DNA of 64,000 nucleotides from CAWICD01 sp052267165 (GTDB lineage Bacteria; Vulcanimicrobiota; Vulcanimicrobiia; Vulcanimicrobiales; Vulcanimicrobiaceae). Location of the stretch: contig JBKQHO010000003.1 in the NCBI GenBank assembly GCA_052267165.1, positions 9,756 through 73,755 on the forward strand. The letters are read 5' to 3'. A program made the position numbers and the translations under genes. The notes beneath the pieces were generated by a model. It had not been told where the DNA came from. It saw only the letters and a program-made list of their open reading frames with translations, and made no database searches. The stretch's first letter is position 1. Each line of letters opens with the position of its first letter. Positions 7,265 to 15,852 of the stretch are shown one piece after another.

Positions 7265-7320
7265 CCGCGTCGTCGATCGCGAGCCGAAGGCCGTTGAGCG
7301 GGCGCTGCGTGTTTCATAGG
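7248..7320 (+). repeat. Deletion scar of the 1407-2092 toxin-antitoxin module
   Basis: The 19-bp repeat (7248-7266) is followed directly by a near-copy of the antitoxin 3' end: peptide DREPKAVERALRVS and the trailing TAGGG are shared with 2040-2092. Everything between repeat and tail in the full module (toxin and most of the antitoxin, about 600 bp) is absent. This looks like a collapsed second copy rather than a gene. Confidence 0.65.
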
Positions 7321-7366
7321 GCGGCCGTTCGCTTTCGCGCGTTGTGTTGAAAGAAGCCCGACGTCG

Positions 7367-7837
7367 TCACTCGGAGCGAGCAGATTCGACCTCGTTGCCC
7401 GTCGCGTCGGGGCGAAACAGACGCATTCGCTCCTGCGAGACTGGCCGGCCGGTGCGCAGGGCCGCCTCCTCGGCGGCGAACGTGAAGAGATCGAGCTCGA
7501 TCGGCTCCCGCCGCGGCCGATCGCCCGGCGCGCATCCGAATCCCCTTCGCGCGAACGCAGCGCGTTCGATCGTCTCCAGCCGTGCGCGATCCTCTTGCGT
7601 CAGGGTGTATTCGAGGGCTGCCTCGCGCGACAGGAACGACGGCGCTGACGCGTCCCACCACGATGACGGAGGCAGAGATTCAGCCTGCAAGAGGTGCAGG
7701 CGGTGGCGCACAGGTCCGCCCGACGGAACGTCGTGCGCCTTCACGACACCGATGAACTCGTACCATACCGGCGTTTCGTCAGCATGGATTTGCCAAATCG
7801 TCCTGCCGACCCACTTCTCGGCGATCTCTTTCGTCAT
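7367..7837 (-). CDS. Hypothetical protein (156 aa)
   Basis: The protein starts MTKEIAEKWVGRTIWQIHAD at 7837 and contains ETPVWYEFIGVVKAHDV, a WWDASAPSFL segment and a charged helical second half. It is soluble with no signal peptide. The composition and codon pattern are those of a real gene, but I recognise no family. It is convergent with the 7088-7320 transcript and lies downstream of the broken Uma2 gene on the same strand. Confidence 0.6.
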   Translation of the reverse strand: MTKEIAEKWVGRTIWQIHADETPVWYEFIGVVKAHDVPSGGPVRHRLHLLQAESLPPSSWWDASAPSFLSREAALEYTLTQEDRARLETIERAAFARRGFGCAPGDRPRREPIELDLFTFAAEEAALRTGRPVSQERMRLFRPDATGNEVESARSE

Positions 7838-7922
7838 AGGACGATAAACAACCGCATTGCGTCAAACCGATGAGAAGGCGATAATAAGCCAGGAGCGCGC
7901 GCAAACGCGCCGTCGGCAGACG

Positions 7923-8566
7923 TTAGGATTGTACGGGCGCGTTTGCGTCGAGCCAGAGATTCCAGGAAATCAAGGCGGCTCGCCTTCCGTCGATCTTTGC
8001 CGATGCGATGTGCCGATCTATTTCGATAAACGAAAGGCCTGGGAGCGCTAGGCTCCGCTCGGATGCGACGTATCCAGATTCGGTAAGGAGATATGGCCGC
8101 AGTGCACTGCCGTCGTGTCGCCAAATTTCGGGGACTTTCATGGCGGCGCAGATATCATGCTTGATATCCGCGAACTCGTCAGGTCAACTTCTAGGACGAT
8201 GTCAGGAGCGGGATCGGCACGTAGGTCGATCGCACGCCTGCCGCGCATGGCGCTCGCCCGTTGCACGTAATAGCAAGAATCGAGCTCCGCTCCCTCTTCC
8301 ACAGTAGGAAGTTGCAGGGTCATCGAGCCGTACGCTTCGATGTCGAGTCCCCATTTCAAAGACAACCCAGCGATCAGCACATCAATGAGCCGGCTGAGCG
8401 CCTCGTGCTCGGGAGACGGCGACATGATTTCCAGCGTTCCTTCGGAATAAGCCACGCGCAGACGGCTATGCTCTCCGAGCTCCCGGACAAGCGCAGCGTA
8501 CGCTGCCCAAGAGATCTCCCCAGAGGCGACGATCTGCTCGCCAACGGCCGCTGCTCCGATAGCCAT
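7923..8566 (-). pseudogene. Uma2-family PD-(D/E)xK endonuclease-like protein, frameshifted
   Basis: The first part, from ATG 8566 (MAIGAAAVGEQIVASGEISW), shows Uma2 landmarks: EGTLEIMSPSPEHE, LDSCYYVQRA and DPAPDIVLEVDLTSS. The second part is in the next frame, starting near DIKHDICAAMKVPEIWRHDG and ending ALISWNLWLDANAP at 7923. The family's conserved EVDLTSS...YA.LGVPEVWRYDG core is split at about 8175, consistent with loss of one base. Uma2 proteins are restriction-endonuclease-like, common as multi-copy families. Either a pseudogene or a sequence error; all other parts are intact. An upstream extension to 8653 is open but unlike the family. Confidence 0.75.
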
Positions 8567-8801
8567 CGTCGTCGTTTTCAGCGTCTGTGGCCGCTGTCCT
8601 CGCTCACGATGCTTTGCTCGGCTGGGTGGCCTGGACAGCTCCGGGAGCGGCATGACCGGGCTCAGCCCGAGGGCGGGACAGGATGACGATCGGCTCTACG
8701 TTGAGCGGCCCGCGTGCTGTCGCGACGCCGCAGTAGAGTCATGCCGAAAGCGCCGATAACCCTACTAAGGCCACGTTTGATGACCAGGAGCATCGGCAGT
8801 T

Positions 8802-9119
8802 ATGATCGAGACCCTGCTCGGAACCAGCATTACCGGTGCGCTTATCAGCGAGCCGGAACTCATCGCGCACGCGCAAGTGCTCGTCGCTAGGTTTGCCATC
8901 GAGGTGCATACGGGCGACGACAAGGAAACGTATGAAGTCTATGCCTACGGTGCGATCGCGCGGGAATGCGTGAAAAACCTGGGTTTGGGACAGGACATCA
9001 CGATTGAGGGACGGCTCATCAAGCGGTTGTGCGAAGTGAACGACCAGCGGCCGCGCGTCGGCGATGCGATCGTCGCGAATCGTGTGTGGTTAAATCACTT
9101 GCGGCTGCTCGTCGCCTAG
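8802..9119 (+). CDS. SSB-like OB-fold protein
   Basis: The 105-residue protein starts MIETLLGTSITGALISEPEL. It has the single-stranded-DNA-binding OB-fold pattern: ARFAIEVHTG, then ETYEVYAYGAIARECVKNLG, then GQDITIEGRLI and a last strand IVANRVWLN. It lacks the long acidic C-terminal tail of housekeeping SSB, so it is more like the short plasmid or mobile-element SSB/PriB-type proteins. It probably binds ssDNA or RNA, but its partner genes are not evident. It stands alone between the broken Uma2 gene and a small membrane protein. Confidence 0.65.
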   Translation: MIETLLGTSITGALISEPELIAHAQVLVARFAIEVHTGDDKETYEVYAYGAIARECVKNLGLGQDITIEGRLIKRLCEVNDQRPRVGDAIVANRVWLNHLRLLVA

Positions 9120-9196
9120 CAATACGATAGTCTCATCAAGCGAGAGCCGCTCGCCGGCGCTCGCTACGGCATATCCCGCGGGGAGGTGAAGGGCGA

Positions 9197-9337
9197 GTGC
9201 TGGCTCTCGAACAGGCGACGAAGACGGTCCGGGCCAAGATCGAGCGTGACGCGGCGCACATTTGGGGCGCCCTCGGTTTCGTCTTCGGCTCGGTCGTGAC
9301 GGCGGGCGCGATCGCGGCGACCCGCCTCACCAAGTAA
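9197..9337 (+). CDS. Small single-pass membrane protein (46 aa)
   Basis: GTG at 9197 is preceded by GGGAGGTG at 9180-9187. The product begins VLALEQATKTVRAKIERDAA, an amphipathic positive helix, followed by a hydrophobic segment WGALGFVFGSVVTAGAIAA and a short basic end. Topology is one transmembrane helix, N-in likely. Too short for family assignment; such proteins can be holin-like or stress peptides. The start with a good SD supports it being a true gene. Confidence 0.45.
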   Translation: MLALEQATKTVRAKIERDAAHIWGALGFVFGSVVTAGAIAATRLTK

Positions 9338-9403
9338 CCCTTCCGCTCCGGACGTGCTATCATCGGGGAAGTGAGGCCACTCCCCGTTTCTGTGAGGTTT
9401 GTG

Positions 9404-9718
9404 ATGGAGCACACCGTCGAACTCAGACCCCGGATCGAAGCCATAGCCCGATATCTCGGCAACGCCTTTCCGAGCCTCTCCATCCACCGCTATGACGACG
9501 CCGCGCGGGGGGTCGCCGGCTTCAGCTTCATCGGGGAGCCCTACGGCGCCGTCGAGTTCCGGCGCGAGTTCCTCGAGACGCTGCCGACCGAAGAGAACGC
9601 CCTAGCACTCGAGATGCACGTGCGGCACGTGAGCGGCGAGATCGCCGCTACCCCGGCCGGCCAGCGCCTCGTCTTCGCGGTGGAAGGCTTCTCGCGCGAG
9701 GCCGTCCCGGCGAACTAG
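9404..9718 (+). CDS. Hypothetical protein (104 aa)
   Basis: The protein starts MEHTVELRPRIEAIARYLGN at 9404 with GAGG six bases upstream; a start at 9371 is possible. It is soluble, mixed alpha/beta, with GVAGFSFIGEPYGAVEFRRE and a final RLVFAVEGFSRE. No family recognised. The composition is that of a real gene. It follows the small membrane protein by 66 bp on the same strand and may be co-transcribed. The 9719-9944 gap that follows contains an AT-richer GCTAGGCTTACCTAGC palindrome but no gene. Confidence 0.5.
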   Translation: MEHTVELRPRIEAIARYLGNAFPSLSIHRYDDAARGVAGFSFIGEPYGAVEFRREFLETLPTEENALALEMHVRHVSGEIAATPAGQRLVFAVEGFSREAVPAN

Positions 9719-9944
9719 GCCGCCGGGCCGACGGTTGTACCAACCCTCGGACGGCTGGGCTTGCGGGACTCCCGACCGAGCTAGGCTTACCTAGCTAGCT
9801 TCCTAGTAGCGGCGAACGGGGAACCAGAGAGCTCGGTATCTCGCAGTGTTGTCGCACCTTTGTCAGTTCACGAAGTCGCCGGGCACGACGATCTCGCCCG
9901 TTTCACGCACAACATCATCGCCAATATCTTAAGGTGAAACTGCG

Positions 9945-10835
9945 TTAGCCGCTTGGTGACGCGGGATTCGACGTCGCTAAGAAAGCCTGAATCGTTTGGT
10001 CGTGCTTGACCGTGCTCTCGTACATCTCAAGGTAGACCTTTTGGGCGCCGCGGATGTCGGCGAGAACATCCGTCAAGCGTTGGGACATCTTGGAACGGCC
10101 GGCCGCAGCAAGCGCCTCTGCGGTGGGCCGGAATGATACGATCAAGTCTTCGATATGTTTGGCATCACGCAGCACGGACATGATCTCCGCCGGTGTGGCG
10201 GAGCGATTGCTCGCGAACGCATTGCTCAGGCTTTGCATGAAGAGGTTACACTGCTCTTGCAACGTGTCCAAAGAGGCCTGTTCGACCTGGGCGAGCTTTT
10301 CGGACGGGGCGCCGGGTAAATCCACTGAGAGCTGGCGCTGCGGCAGCGCAATCAGGCTGCCCGGCGGCGGCTTGACGACGAACGGCTGATCCGTCAGACG
10401 GCGATACAGCTGCTCGTAACCGGCTTCCGTATCGGCACGGTAAAACGTGTAACCTCGGAGGGGGTCGGGAATGTTCGTAACCGGAGCGTTATCAAAGAGA
10501 ACGGGAATGAATTTCTGATTGACGGCTCGGTTCACGTAAAGTGAGTTGTAGATGACATTTCCTTCCCAGGGCACACCCAATCCGACGTTAACGGTCTCTT
10601 GGCCGGTGACTCGGCGGTAATACAGTACGGTGCAAATCATCAGCGTGAACTTGCACTCGCGCAGTTGCCGCTCCATCCAGAGCGGCCAGCCTTCAGCGGG
10701 GCTGGGTTCGTACTGGTCGAGCGCCACGTCGATCCCGTTGATGACGAGGCGATTGGCGAAAGCGAGAACCCGGTCCCCGTGCTCGGGCGAATCGTGCGTA
10801 TAGCTGATAAAGACTCTCAGACGCTCAGTCGCCAT
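9945..10835 (-). CDS. SEFIR-domain (TIR-like) protein
   Basis: The protein of 296 residues starts MATERLRVFISYTHDSPEHG at 10835. The SEFIR domain occupies about residues 6-155: RVFISYTHDSPEH, then FANRLVINGIDVALDQYEP, GWPLWMERQLRECKFTLMIC and GVPWEGNVIYNSLY. SEFIR is related to TIR; in bacteria it is typical of signalling or immune effectors. The remaining 140 residues are mostly helical (SLDTLQEQCNLFMQSLSNAF) with no family I can name, possibly a sensor or oligomerisation region. Divergent from a conserved unknown protein (11222-11752). A longer frame to 10967 is Arg-rich and unlikely. Confidence 0.85.
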   Translation of the reverse strand: MATERLRVFISYTHDSPEHGDRVLAFANRLVINGIDVALDQYEPSPAEGWPLWMERQLRECKFTLMICTVLYYRRVTGQETVNVGLGVPWEGNVIYNSLYVNRAVNQKFIPVLFDNAPVTNIPDPLRGYTFYRADTEAGYEQLYRRLTDQPFVVKPPPGSLIALPQRQLSVDLPGAPSEKLAQVEQASLDTLQEQCNLFMQSLSNAFASNRSATPAEIMSVLRDAKHIEDLIVSFRPTAEALAAAGRSKMSQRLTDVLADIRGAQKVYLEMYESTVKHDQTIQAFLATSNPASPSG

Positions 10836-11221
10836 TTTTTTCGTCGCGCTTGCGCGCCGGCGCCGGCAGATAGAGCGCCGCAGGCGTTCCGCCCTCGCGG
10901 ATGCGGCTCGCGCGAAGACATAGGCTCGCCGTGAGCCGGCCGCGCGGAAGATCGCCGGGCCGGCCATTATCAGCGGCTTCTGCGACCGGCCTGCGCCCGC
11001 CGGATGCGCGCCATCGGGCGTCGGCAGAGTGGACGAGGTCGGTCGCGGACGGCAAGATCATCGGACGGCAAGACCTCCGTGCATGCGCGGCCACCTCGAG
11101 GAGCAGCGCGGTGAACGAGCGTTCGGCAGGGATGCAGGCCGTCCTCGCGGCGAAGGTGGCCCAAAAGGGACCCCTCGGCGGGGTTCACCCGCTATTCCGT
11201 CCTTTCGGGAGGCGTGCGCGC
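10836..11221. other. Divergent intergenic region, 386 bp
   Basis: This lies between the SEFIR gene (leftward) and the unknown gene at 11222 (rightward), so it must hold promoters for both. I see no convincing -35/-10 pair and no credible gene. The open frames across it are Arg/Pro-rich shadows. A short imperfect repeat GACGGCAAGA occurs at about 11048 and 11066. Confidence 0.5.
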
Positions 11222-11752
11222 ATGTTCCGATTCGTCAACGGCACCATCAACATCAGCCTTCCCGGCTTCGGCAGCGTCGAGGGCTCCTGGGAGCCGGACG
11301 AGCGCGAGCGCGACGCCGCATGGGAGCTCTACGTGGAGCTCGTCACAAGGATCGCGGTCGTGGAGTTGCAGCCGGGAGAAGGCTCGTTACGTGAGGCACT
11401 CACATCGCTGTTCTCGCTGTTCCCGACGACGCGCGAGCTGCTTCGGAAGTACGGGCCGGTCGTCGGACGGCCGAGCGGCGGATCGAGCATATCGCTCGGG
11501 TACATCGCAGTTACGGTACTGAACTATGTCTTGCGACCCGTGCTCGCGAAGTGGCATCCGCTGTTGCTCGACTATGAGAATACGCGCGATCCGAGGGTAT
11601 CGCAGATCGAGCACGAGAGCCGCTGGTCGAGCGCGGACGAGTTGCGCCGCACCCTCAACGACGTTCGTTCGCAGCTGAACGAATTCGCAGATCTGCTCGC
11701 GACGGTCGCCGATGTTCCGCCGTTACATGGCGGTGCCACCGCTCAGGCTTGA
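11222..11752 (+). CDS. Conserved unknown protein paired with SEFIR gene
   Basis: The 176-residue protein starts MFRFVNGTINISLPGFGSVE at 11222 with GGGAGG eight bases upstream; a longer frame reaching 10901 is low-complexity. It continues DAAWELYVELVTRIAVVEL, a FSLFPTTRELLRKYGP helix, YIAVTVLNYVLRPVLAKWHP and ends with a helical LNDVRSQLNEFADLLATVA. It appears soluble and mostly helical. I have an impression of similar proteins beside TIR-like genes but cannot verify it. The divergent layout with the SEFIR protein suggests a two-gene module. Confidence 0.65.
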   Translation: MFRFVNGTINISLPGFGSVEGSWEPDERERDAAWELYVELVTRIAVVELQPGEGSLREALTSLFSLFPTTRELLRKYGPVVGRPSGGSSISLGYIAVTVLNYVLRPVLAKWHPLLLDYENTRDPRVSQIEHESRWSSADELRRTLNDVRSQLNEFADLLATVADVPPLHGGATAQA

Positions 11753-11966
11753 GCGGGTGATTATTTTGCTCTCGTGCGGCCGGTAACGTGAAGGCTGGAG
11801 TATGCTGCTTGCCATGACAAGCAGGCGGCCCCATTTAGCCGACCCAATCGACGGAGTCGAGGACGGGCATGACGCGACCGTTACGCCGCCGATCACGAAG
11901 TCCAGCGACGTGCACTTTGAAGATTGGTAAAGTAGCGGTCTAACGTTGCGACAGCTTAAGCTCCTC

Positions 11967-14033
11967 TTACCCCCCAAGCGCGGTTTTGATTTGCGAGGCC
12001 AGGGCAGGCGTCATGCCCTTCACGGCGGCGATCTCGTCGACGCCGGCGCGCTTGAGCGCGGCGAGCGAGCCGAACGCGGTGAGCAGGCGTTTCTTGCGGA
12101 CGGGACCGACGCCGGCGAGCGCATCGAGGGCGGATTGCGTCATCGCTTTGCCGCGGCGCTTGCGGTGGAACTCGACGGCGAAGCGGTGCGCCTCGTCGCG
12201 GATGCGCATCACCAGGTGCAGCGCGGGCGAGCCGGGCGGCAGCACGATCGGCTCGGGGGCGCCGGGGACGTATAGCCACTCGTGTTCCTTCGCGAGGCCC
12301 GCGACGGGAATGCCCCACAGGTCGAGCTCCTCGAGGACCTCGACCACGGCGTTGAGCTGTCCCTTCCCCCCGTCGATCAACAGCAAGTCGGGACGGTGAT
12401 GAAACTTCTCTTTCTTCCGCAGCTGCGCGTCGAGCGTGCGTTCGCGCTCTTCGATGCTGGCCGGGTCTTCTTCGCCCGGCGCGTTCGTGTCGGCTTGCAA
12501 ATACCGCAAGCGGCGGCGCAGCGTCTCCTGCATCATCGCGAAATCGTTCGAACCGAGGTCGTAGCGAATCTTGAAACGCCGGTAGTCGCTCTTCTTCGCG
12601 CGGCCCTCCACGAACACGACCATCGACGCCACCGGATTCGTGCCTTGGATATTCGAGATGTCGTAGCACTCGATGCGGTGCGGGGTGTCGGGCAGGTCGA
12701 GCGCGGCGGCGAGCTCGGTCAGCGAGCGCGCGGAAGCGGTCTCCTGCGTCTCCTGGTGCGCGAGGAATGCCTTCAGATTCTGCTCGGCGTTCTCGTGAAC
12801 GAGCCGCATGTAGTCCGCGCGCTGACCGCGCTGCGCGCGCACCGCCCGCACGCGCGCGCCCTTCAGCTCGCTCAGCCACGCCTCGATCACCGCCTGCTCC
12901 GAGGGCAGCGCCTCGACGATGACTTCCTTCGGAATCGTCGACTGCGTTGCCGGTCGCCGGGCGCGCGCTTTCACGGCGACCGGGACTTCGTTGTCGCGCG
13001 CTTCGCGCAGCGCGAGCGGCGAGAAGCCGTCGCCGCGGCCGGAGACGTTCGTCAGGTTCGTTACGCCGGTCCCGGTCTGCGCGGCCCGCGCGGTGTAGAA
13101 CTGCTTGAAGAATTCGCCGAAGAGCTCGGCGTCGGACTGGTCGGTCACGCCGTCGAGGATGAAGTGCTCCTGGCCGATCAGCTTTCCGCCGCGCACCAGG
13201 AAGACTTGCACGCAGGCTTGGCCCTGCCCGCGCGCCGCGGCGATCAGGTCCATATCGACGCGCGCGCGCCAGACGACCATCTGCCCCTCGGTAACGCGGC
13301 GTAAGGCGACGATGCGGTCCCGCAAGCGCGCGGCGGCTTCGTAATTGTAACGGTCCGCCGCCTCCTGCATCTCGCGCGCGAGCCGGGCGAACAAGCGATC
13401 CTGCTGGCCTTCCAAGAACAGCACGACCTCGTCGACGAGCTCGTCGTACTCGTTTTCGGACTGATAGCCGACGCACGGGGCTTGGCAGCGCTTGATGTGA
13501 TACTGCAGACAGGGCCGCTTCCGCTTCCCATCGATTGGCTCGCGGCACGTCCTTAAAGGAAAGACGACGCGCACGAGGTTGATCAGCTCGCGCAGGCCGT
13601 GGGCGTTCGTGTACGGGCCGAAGTAGCGTGCACCGTCGTCGCGCACGACGCGGGTGAACATGACGCGCGAGTACGCTTCGTTCGTCACCTTCAGGTACGG
13701 GTAACGTTTGTCGTCGCGCAGCCGGACGTTGAAGGGCGGCTGATGCCGCTTGATGAGGTTCGCCTCGAGGATGAGCGCTTCGATCTCGTTGTTGACGACG
13801 ATCCAGCGCACGTCGATCACGCGCTCGACCATCCGCACCGTGCGCGGCGCGTGGGCGGCGCTGTCCTGGAAGTACGAGCGCACCCGGTTGCGCAGCGAGA
13901 CGGCTTTGCCGATGTACAGAATCCGCTCGCCCTCGCCCAGCATCAAATAGACCCCAGGCGCATCGGGAAGCTGCGTGAGGGTCTGCTCGAGTCGGCTGCG
14001 GTCGGCTGCTGCGGTCTTTCCGGTTGCGGTCAC
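11967..14033 (-). CDS. uvrC: Excinuclease ABC subunit C
   Basis: UvrC makes the dual incision in nucleotide excision repair with UvrA/UvrB. The 688-residue protein has the full layout: N-terminal GIY-YIG nuclease (GVYLMLGEGERILYIGKAVS, about residues 25-44), a four-cysteine cluster region (CREP..., PCLQYHIKRCQAPC), UVR motif (ADRYNYEAAARLRDRI), RNase H-like endonuclease (IECYDISNIQGTNPVASMVV and LLLIDGGKGQLNAV) and C-terminal helix-hairpin-helix (LDALAGVGPVRKKRLLTAFG). I chose GTG 14033, which gives normal length and follows the upstream stop by 10 bases; the frame is open further up but antisense-like. Last gene of a four-gene leftward cluster. Confidence 0.95.
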   Translation of the reverse strand: MTATGKTAAADRSRLEQTLTQLPDAPGVYLMLGEGERILYIGKAVSLRNRVRSYFQDSAAHAPRTVRMVERVIDVRWIVVNNEIEALILEANLIKRHQPPFNVRLRDDKRYPYLKVTNEAYSRVMFTRVVRDDGARYFGPYTNAHGLRELINLVRVVFPLRTCREPIDGKRKRPCLQYHIKRCQAPCVGYQSENEYDELVDEVVLFLEGQQDRLFARLAREMQEAADRYNYEAAARLRDRIVALRRVTEGQMVVWRARVDMDLIAAARGQGQACVQVFLVRGGKLIGQEHFILDGVTDQSDAELFGEFFKQFYTARAAQTGTGVTNLTNVSGRGDGFSPLALREARDNEVPVAVKARARRPATQSTIPKEVIVEALPSEQAVIEAWLSELKGARVRAVRAQRGQRADYMRLVHENAEQNLKAFLAHQETQETASARSLTELAAALDLPDTPHRIECYDISNIQGTNPVASMVVFVEGRAKKSDYRRFKIRYDLGSNDFAMMQETLRRRLRYLQADTNAPGEEDPASIEERERTLDAQLRKKEKFHHRPDLLLIDGGKGQLNAVVEVLEELDLWGIPVAGLAKEHEWLYVPGAPEPIVLPPGSPALHLVMRIRDEAHRFAVEFHRKRRGKAMTQSALDALAGVGPVRKKRLLTAFGSLAALKRAGVDEIAAVKGMTPALASQIKTALGG

Positions 14034-14043
14034 GGTCCTTGAG

Positions 14044-14739
14044 TTACGGCTTCGGCGGCCGTTCCAAAACCTGCTCCGCCTGCGCGAAGGATGCGCCCGC
14101 CTCGCGCCGCTCCGTCTTCCGGTCGCCGCTGAGGTAGGCGTTGAGGGCCGCCCGGTAGTGCCGCTTCGCTTCCTCGAGCTGTGGACCGTCCAATACACCG
14201 GCCAACTCGATCTCGTTGCGCGCTTGGAGTAGGTCGTCGGGCAGGGTCGGCGCGGCGATCTGCTCGCGCGGGTGGTTGGTCGCGGTCGTCGGTTGGCCCG
14301 GCTCACCGCTGCCCGCGCCCGGTGGAATCGGCACCTGGGAGCCCGCGGGCGTGCCGTACTGCCCCGTCGCGCCGGCGCCGACTGTTCCGAGGTTGACCGC
14401 GGGCGAGTTCGGCTGGAGCGGCGTCGGCGTCGTCCCGGCGCCCCCCGCGATGGCACGGGCGGCGTCCGCTTCGGCGGCTGCCGCGGCGAAGTCGCCGGCG
14501 CGGTAGCGCTCGAGCGCGGACTGGTACAGGAAGTTCGCCTGCTGCGCAACGGCCGGGTTGGTCGGGGTCACGGAGGTGATCGCCCCAAAGGCGCCCCCGA
14601 GGGCGCGTTGCACCCCGCCGGTCGGCAGCGGCGGTCGCGGCGGCGGCGGCATCGGGAGTGGCACGACCTGGGCCTCCGCGGGCACCGCGCTGCTCACCGC
14701 GCAAGCCGAGGCCAGCGCGAGCAGGACGACAGTCGTCAC
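14044..14739 (-). CDS. Exported proline-rich protein, unknown function
   Basis: From GTG 14739 the product starts with a signal peptide (VTTVVLLALASACAVSSAVP, cleavage probably after AEA), then a Pro-rich linker, a helical repeat-like part (NFLYQSALERYRAGDFAAAA), a Gly/Pro-rich spacer, and a second helical part (EEAKRHYRAALNAYLSGDRK). Both helical parts resemble tetratricopeptide-style pairs. No canonical start with a good SD exists upstream, and ATT at about 14773 is an alternative. It lies between DedA and uvrC on the same strand and is likely co-transcribed. Confidence 0.65.
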   Translation of the reverse strand: MTTVVLLALASACAVSSAVPAEAQVVPLPMPPPPRPPLPTGGVQRALGGAFGAITSVTPTNPAVAQQANFLYQSALERYRAGDFAAAAAEADAARAIAGGAGTTPTPLQPNSPAVNLGTVGAGATGQYGTPAGSQVPIPPGAGSGEPGQPTTATNHPREQIAAPTLPDDLLQARNEIELAGVLDGPQLEEAKRHYRAALNAYLSGDRKTERREAGASFAQAEQVLERPPKP

Positions 14740-14794
14740 CGCGGCGCGAAGCGAGAAAACGATGAAAGCAATGCCGGCGGCGCGGCGGAGGAGG

Positions 14795-15412
14795 CTAGGC
14801 CGGTTCACTTCCGCGGTTCGCGCGCCGGCGCACCACGAAGAACAGGACGACCGCAAGGGCCAGCAACACCACGAAGGCGATCGAGAAGCGGCGGATGAGG
14901 GGCAGAATCTCATTGAGGTGCCGATCGAAAGCATTCCCCAAGAGGATGAGTCCCACGCAGTAGAAGGCCGAGCCGATCGCGGTATACACCCAAAAGTACC
15001 GCTTCGGCATCCGGGAGACGCCGGCCGGAAGGCCGGAGATGCCGCGGACGACGGGCACGAAACGGCAGACGAACACGATCGCATTCCCATATCGCTCGTA
15101 GAACGAGTGGAACGTGTCGAGCTTGTGCTCGTCGAGCTTGAAATACTTCCCCCAGCGAGCCACGAACGGCCGGCCGCCGACGTAGCCGATCGCGTAGAGG
15201 ATCGTCCCCCCGACCACTTCACCGAAGGTCGCTACCGCGGAAGCGACCCAGAGATTCGAGAGGTGGCCCTTTGCGACGAGCGCACCGGCCGCGGGCAACA
15301 CCAACTCGGTCCCGATGGGAACGCCGACGTTGCCGAGCACCATCACGACGAAGAGTCCGAAGTAGCCGGCCGAATCGACCAGACTCAGGAAAAAATGGGT
15401 GACGTGTTCCAC
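14795..15412 (-). CDS. DedA/VTT-domain membrane protein
   Basis: The 205-residue protein has the DedA (SNARE-associated, VTT) fold: re-entrant N-terminal part GVPIGTELVLPAAGALVAKG, the conserved Gly-rich GEVVGGTILYAIGYVGGR segment, then FVCRFVPVVRGISGLPAGVS with the family's conserved F.RF.P..R motif, and two C-terminal transmembrane helices. DedA proteins are linked to lipid-carrier or phospholipid flipping and envelope homeostasis. GTG start at 15412 lies 2 nt after the TAG of the upstream Clp-N gene, so the two are coupled. Confidence 0.9.
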   Translation of the reverse strand: MEHVTHFFLSLVDSAGYFGLFVVMVLGNVGVPIGTELVLPAAGALVAKGHLSNLWVASAVATFGEVVGGTILYAIGYVGGRPFVARWGKYFKLDEHKLDTFHSFYERYGNAIVFVCRFVPVVRGISGLPAGVSRMPKRYFWVYTAIGSAFYCVGLILLGNAFDRHLNEILPLIRRFSIAFVVLLALAVVLFFVVRRRANRGSEPA

Positions 15413-15414
15413 GC

Positions 15415-15822
15415 CTAGCCGGCTACCCGGCCACGGTTATGAAGGTTTCCCGCGCGAGCCAGAATCTCGGCGGCCAGACCGCCGCCTTCCTCCGTGATGG
15501 CGTCGAGCAAGTGGACGGGCTCAACTTCGTCCTGTCCGGCCCGCACCGCGGCCAGCGCGAAGACCTTGCGGGCGCGCGGCGTCACGAGAATGCCTTCCCA
15601 GAGACGGTCCTCGCCGGTCTTCAGCGCGAGTCGCAACTCGCCGTACAGATCCGCGAATCCGACGCCTGCCGCGAGCAAGCGGCGGTCGACGCCGGCGTCG
15701 TGCTCCTCGAGTAAAGCAAGGAGCACGTGTTCGACGCCCACGTAGTAGTGGTTATAGTTCCGGCACGCTTGCTCGGCCGCGCGGAGAACGCGCTTTGCCG
15801 CCGGGCTGAAACGGGTAAACAC
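15415..15822 (-). CDS. Clp N-domain (ClpC-like repeat) protein
   Basis: The 135-residue protein is a stand-alone Clp N-terminal domain: FTRFSPAAKRVLRAAEQACR, then YYVGVEHVLLALLEEHDAGV for the first repeat and LVTPRARKVFALAAVRAGQD with PVHLLDAITEEGGGLAAEIL for the second. These domains recruit substrates or adaptors to ClpC-type unfoldases, but no AAA+ part follows. GTG 15822 is chosen because the frame further upstream runs through tRNA-Pro. A free Clp-N protein could be an adaptor or decoy; that is inference. Confidence 0.85.
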   Translation of the reverse strand: MFTRFSPAAKRVLRAAEQACRNYNHYYVGVEHVLLALLEEHDAGVDRRLLAAGVGFADLYGELRLALKTGEDRLWEGILVTPRARKVFALAAVRAGQDEVEPVHLLDAITEEGGGLAAEILARAGNLHNRGRVAG

Positions 15823-15852
15823 GAATATGAAGGGGCCTTTGTGACGAACTCT

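Noticed and set aside
9719..9944. Structured RNA in the gap with GCTAGGCTTACCTAGC and other short palindromes
   Set aside because: I could not match it to any known riboswitch or small-RNA consensus; the palindrome alone is too little.
11967..14549. uvrC starting as far upstream as 14549
   Set aside because: The frame is open but the added part is Arg/Ser/Pro-rich antisense to another gene, and GTG 14033 gives the family's normal length and start.
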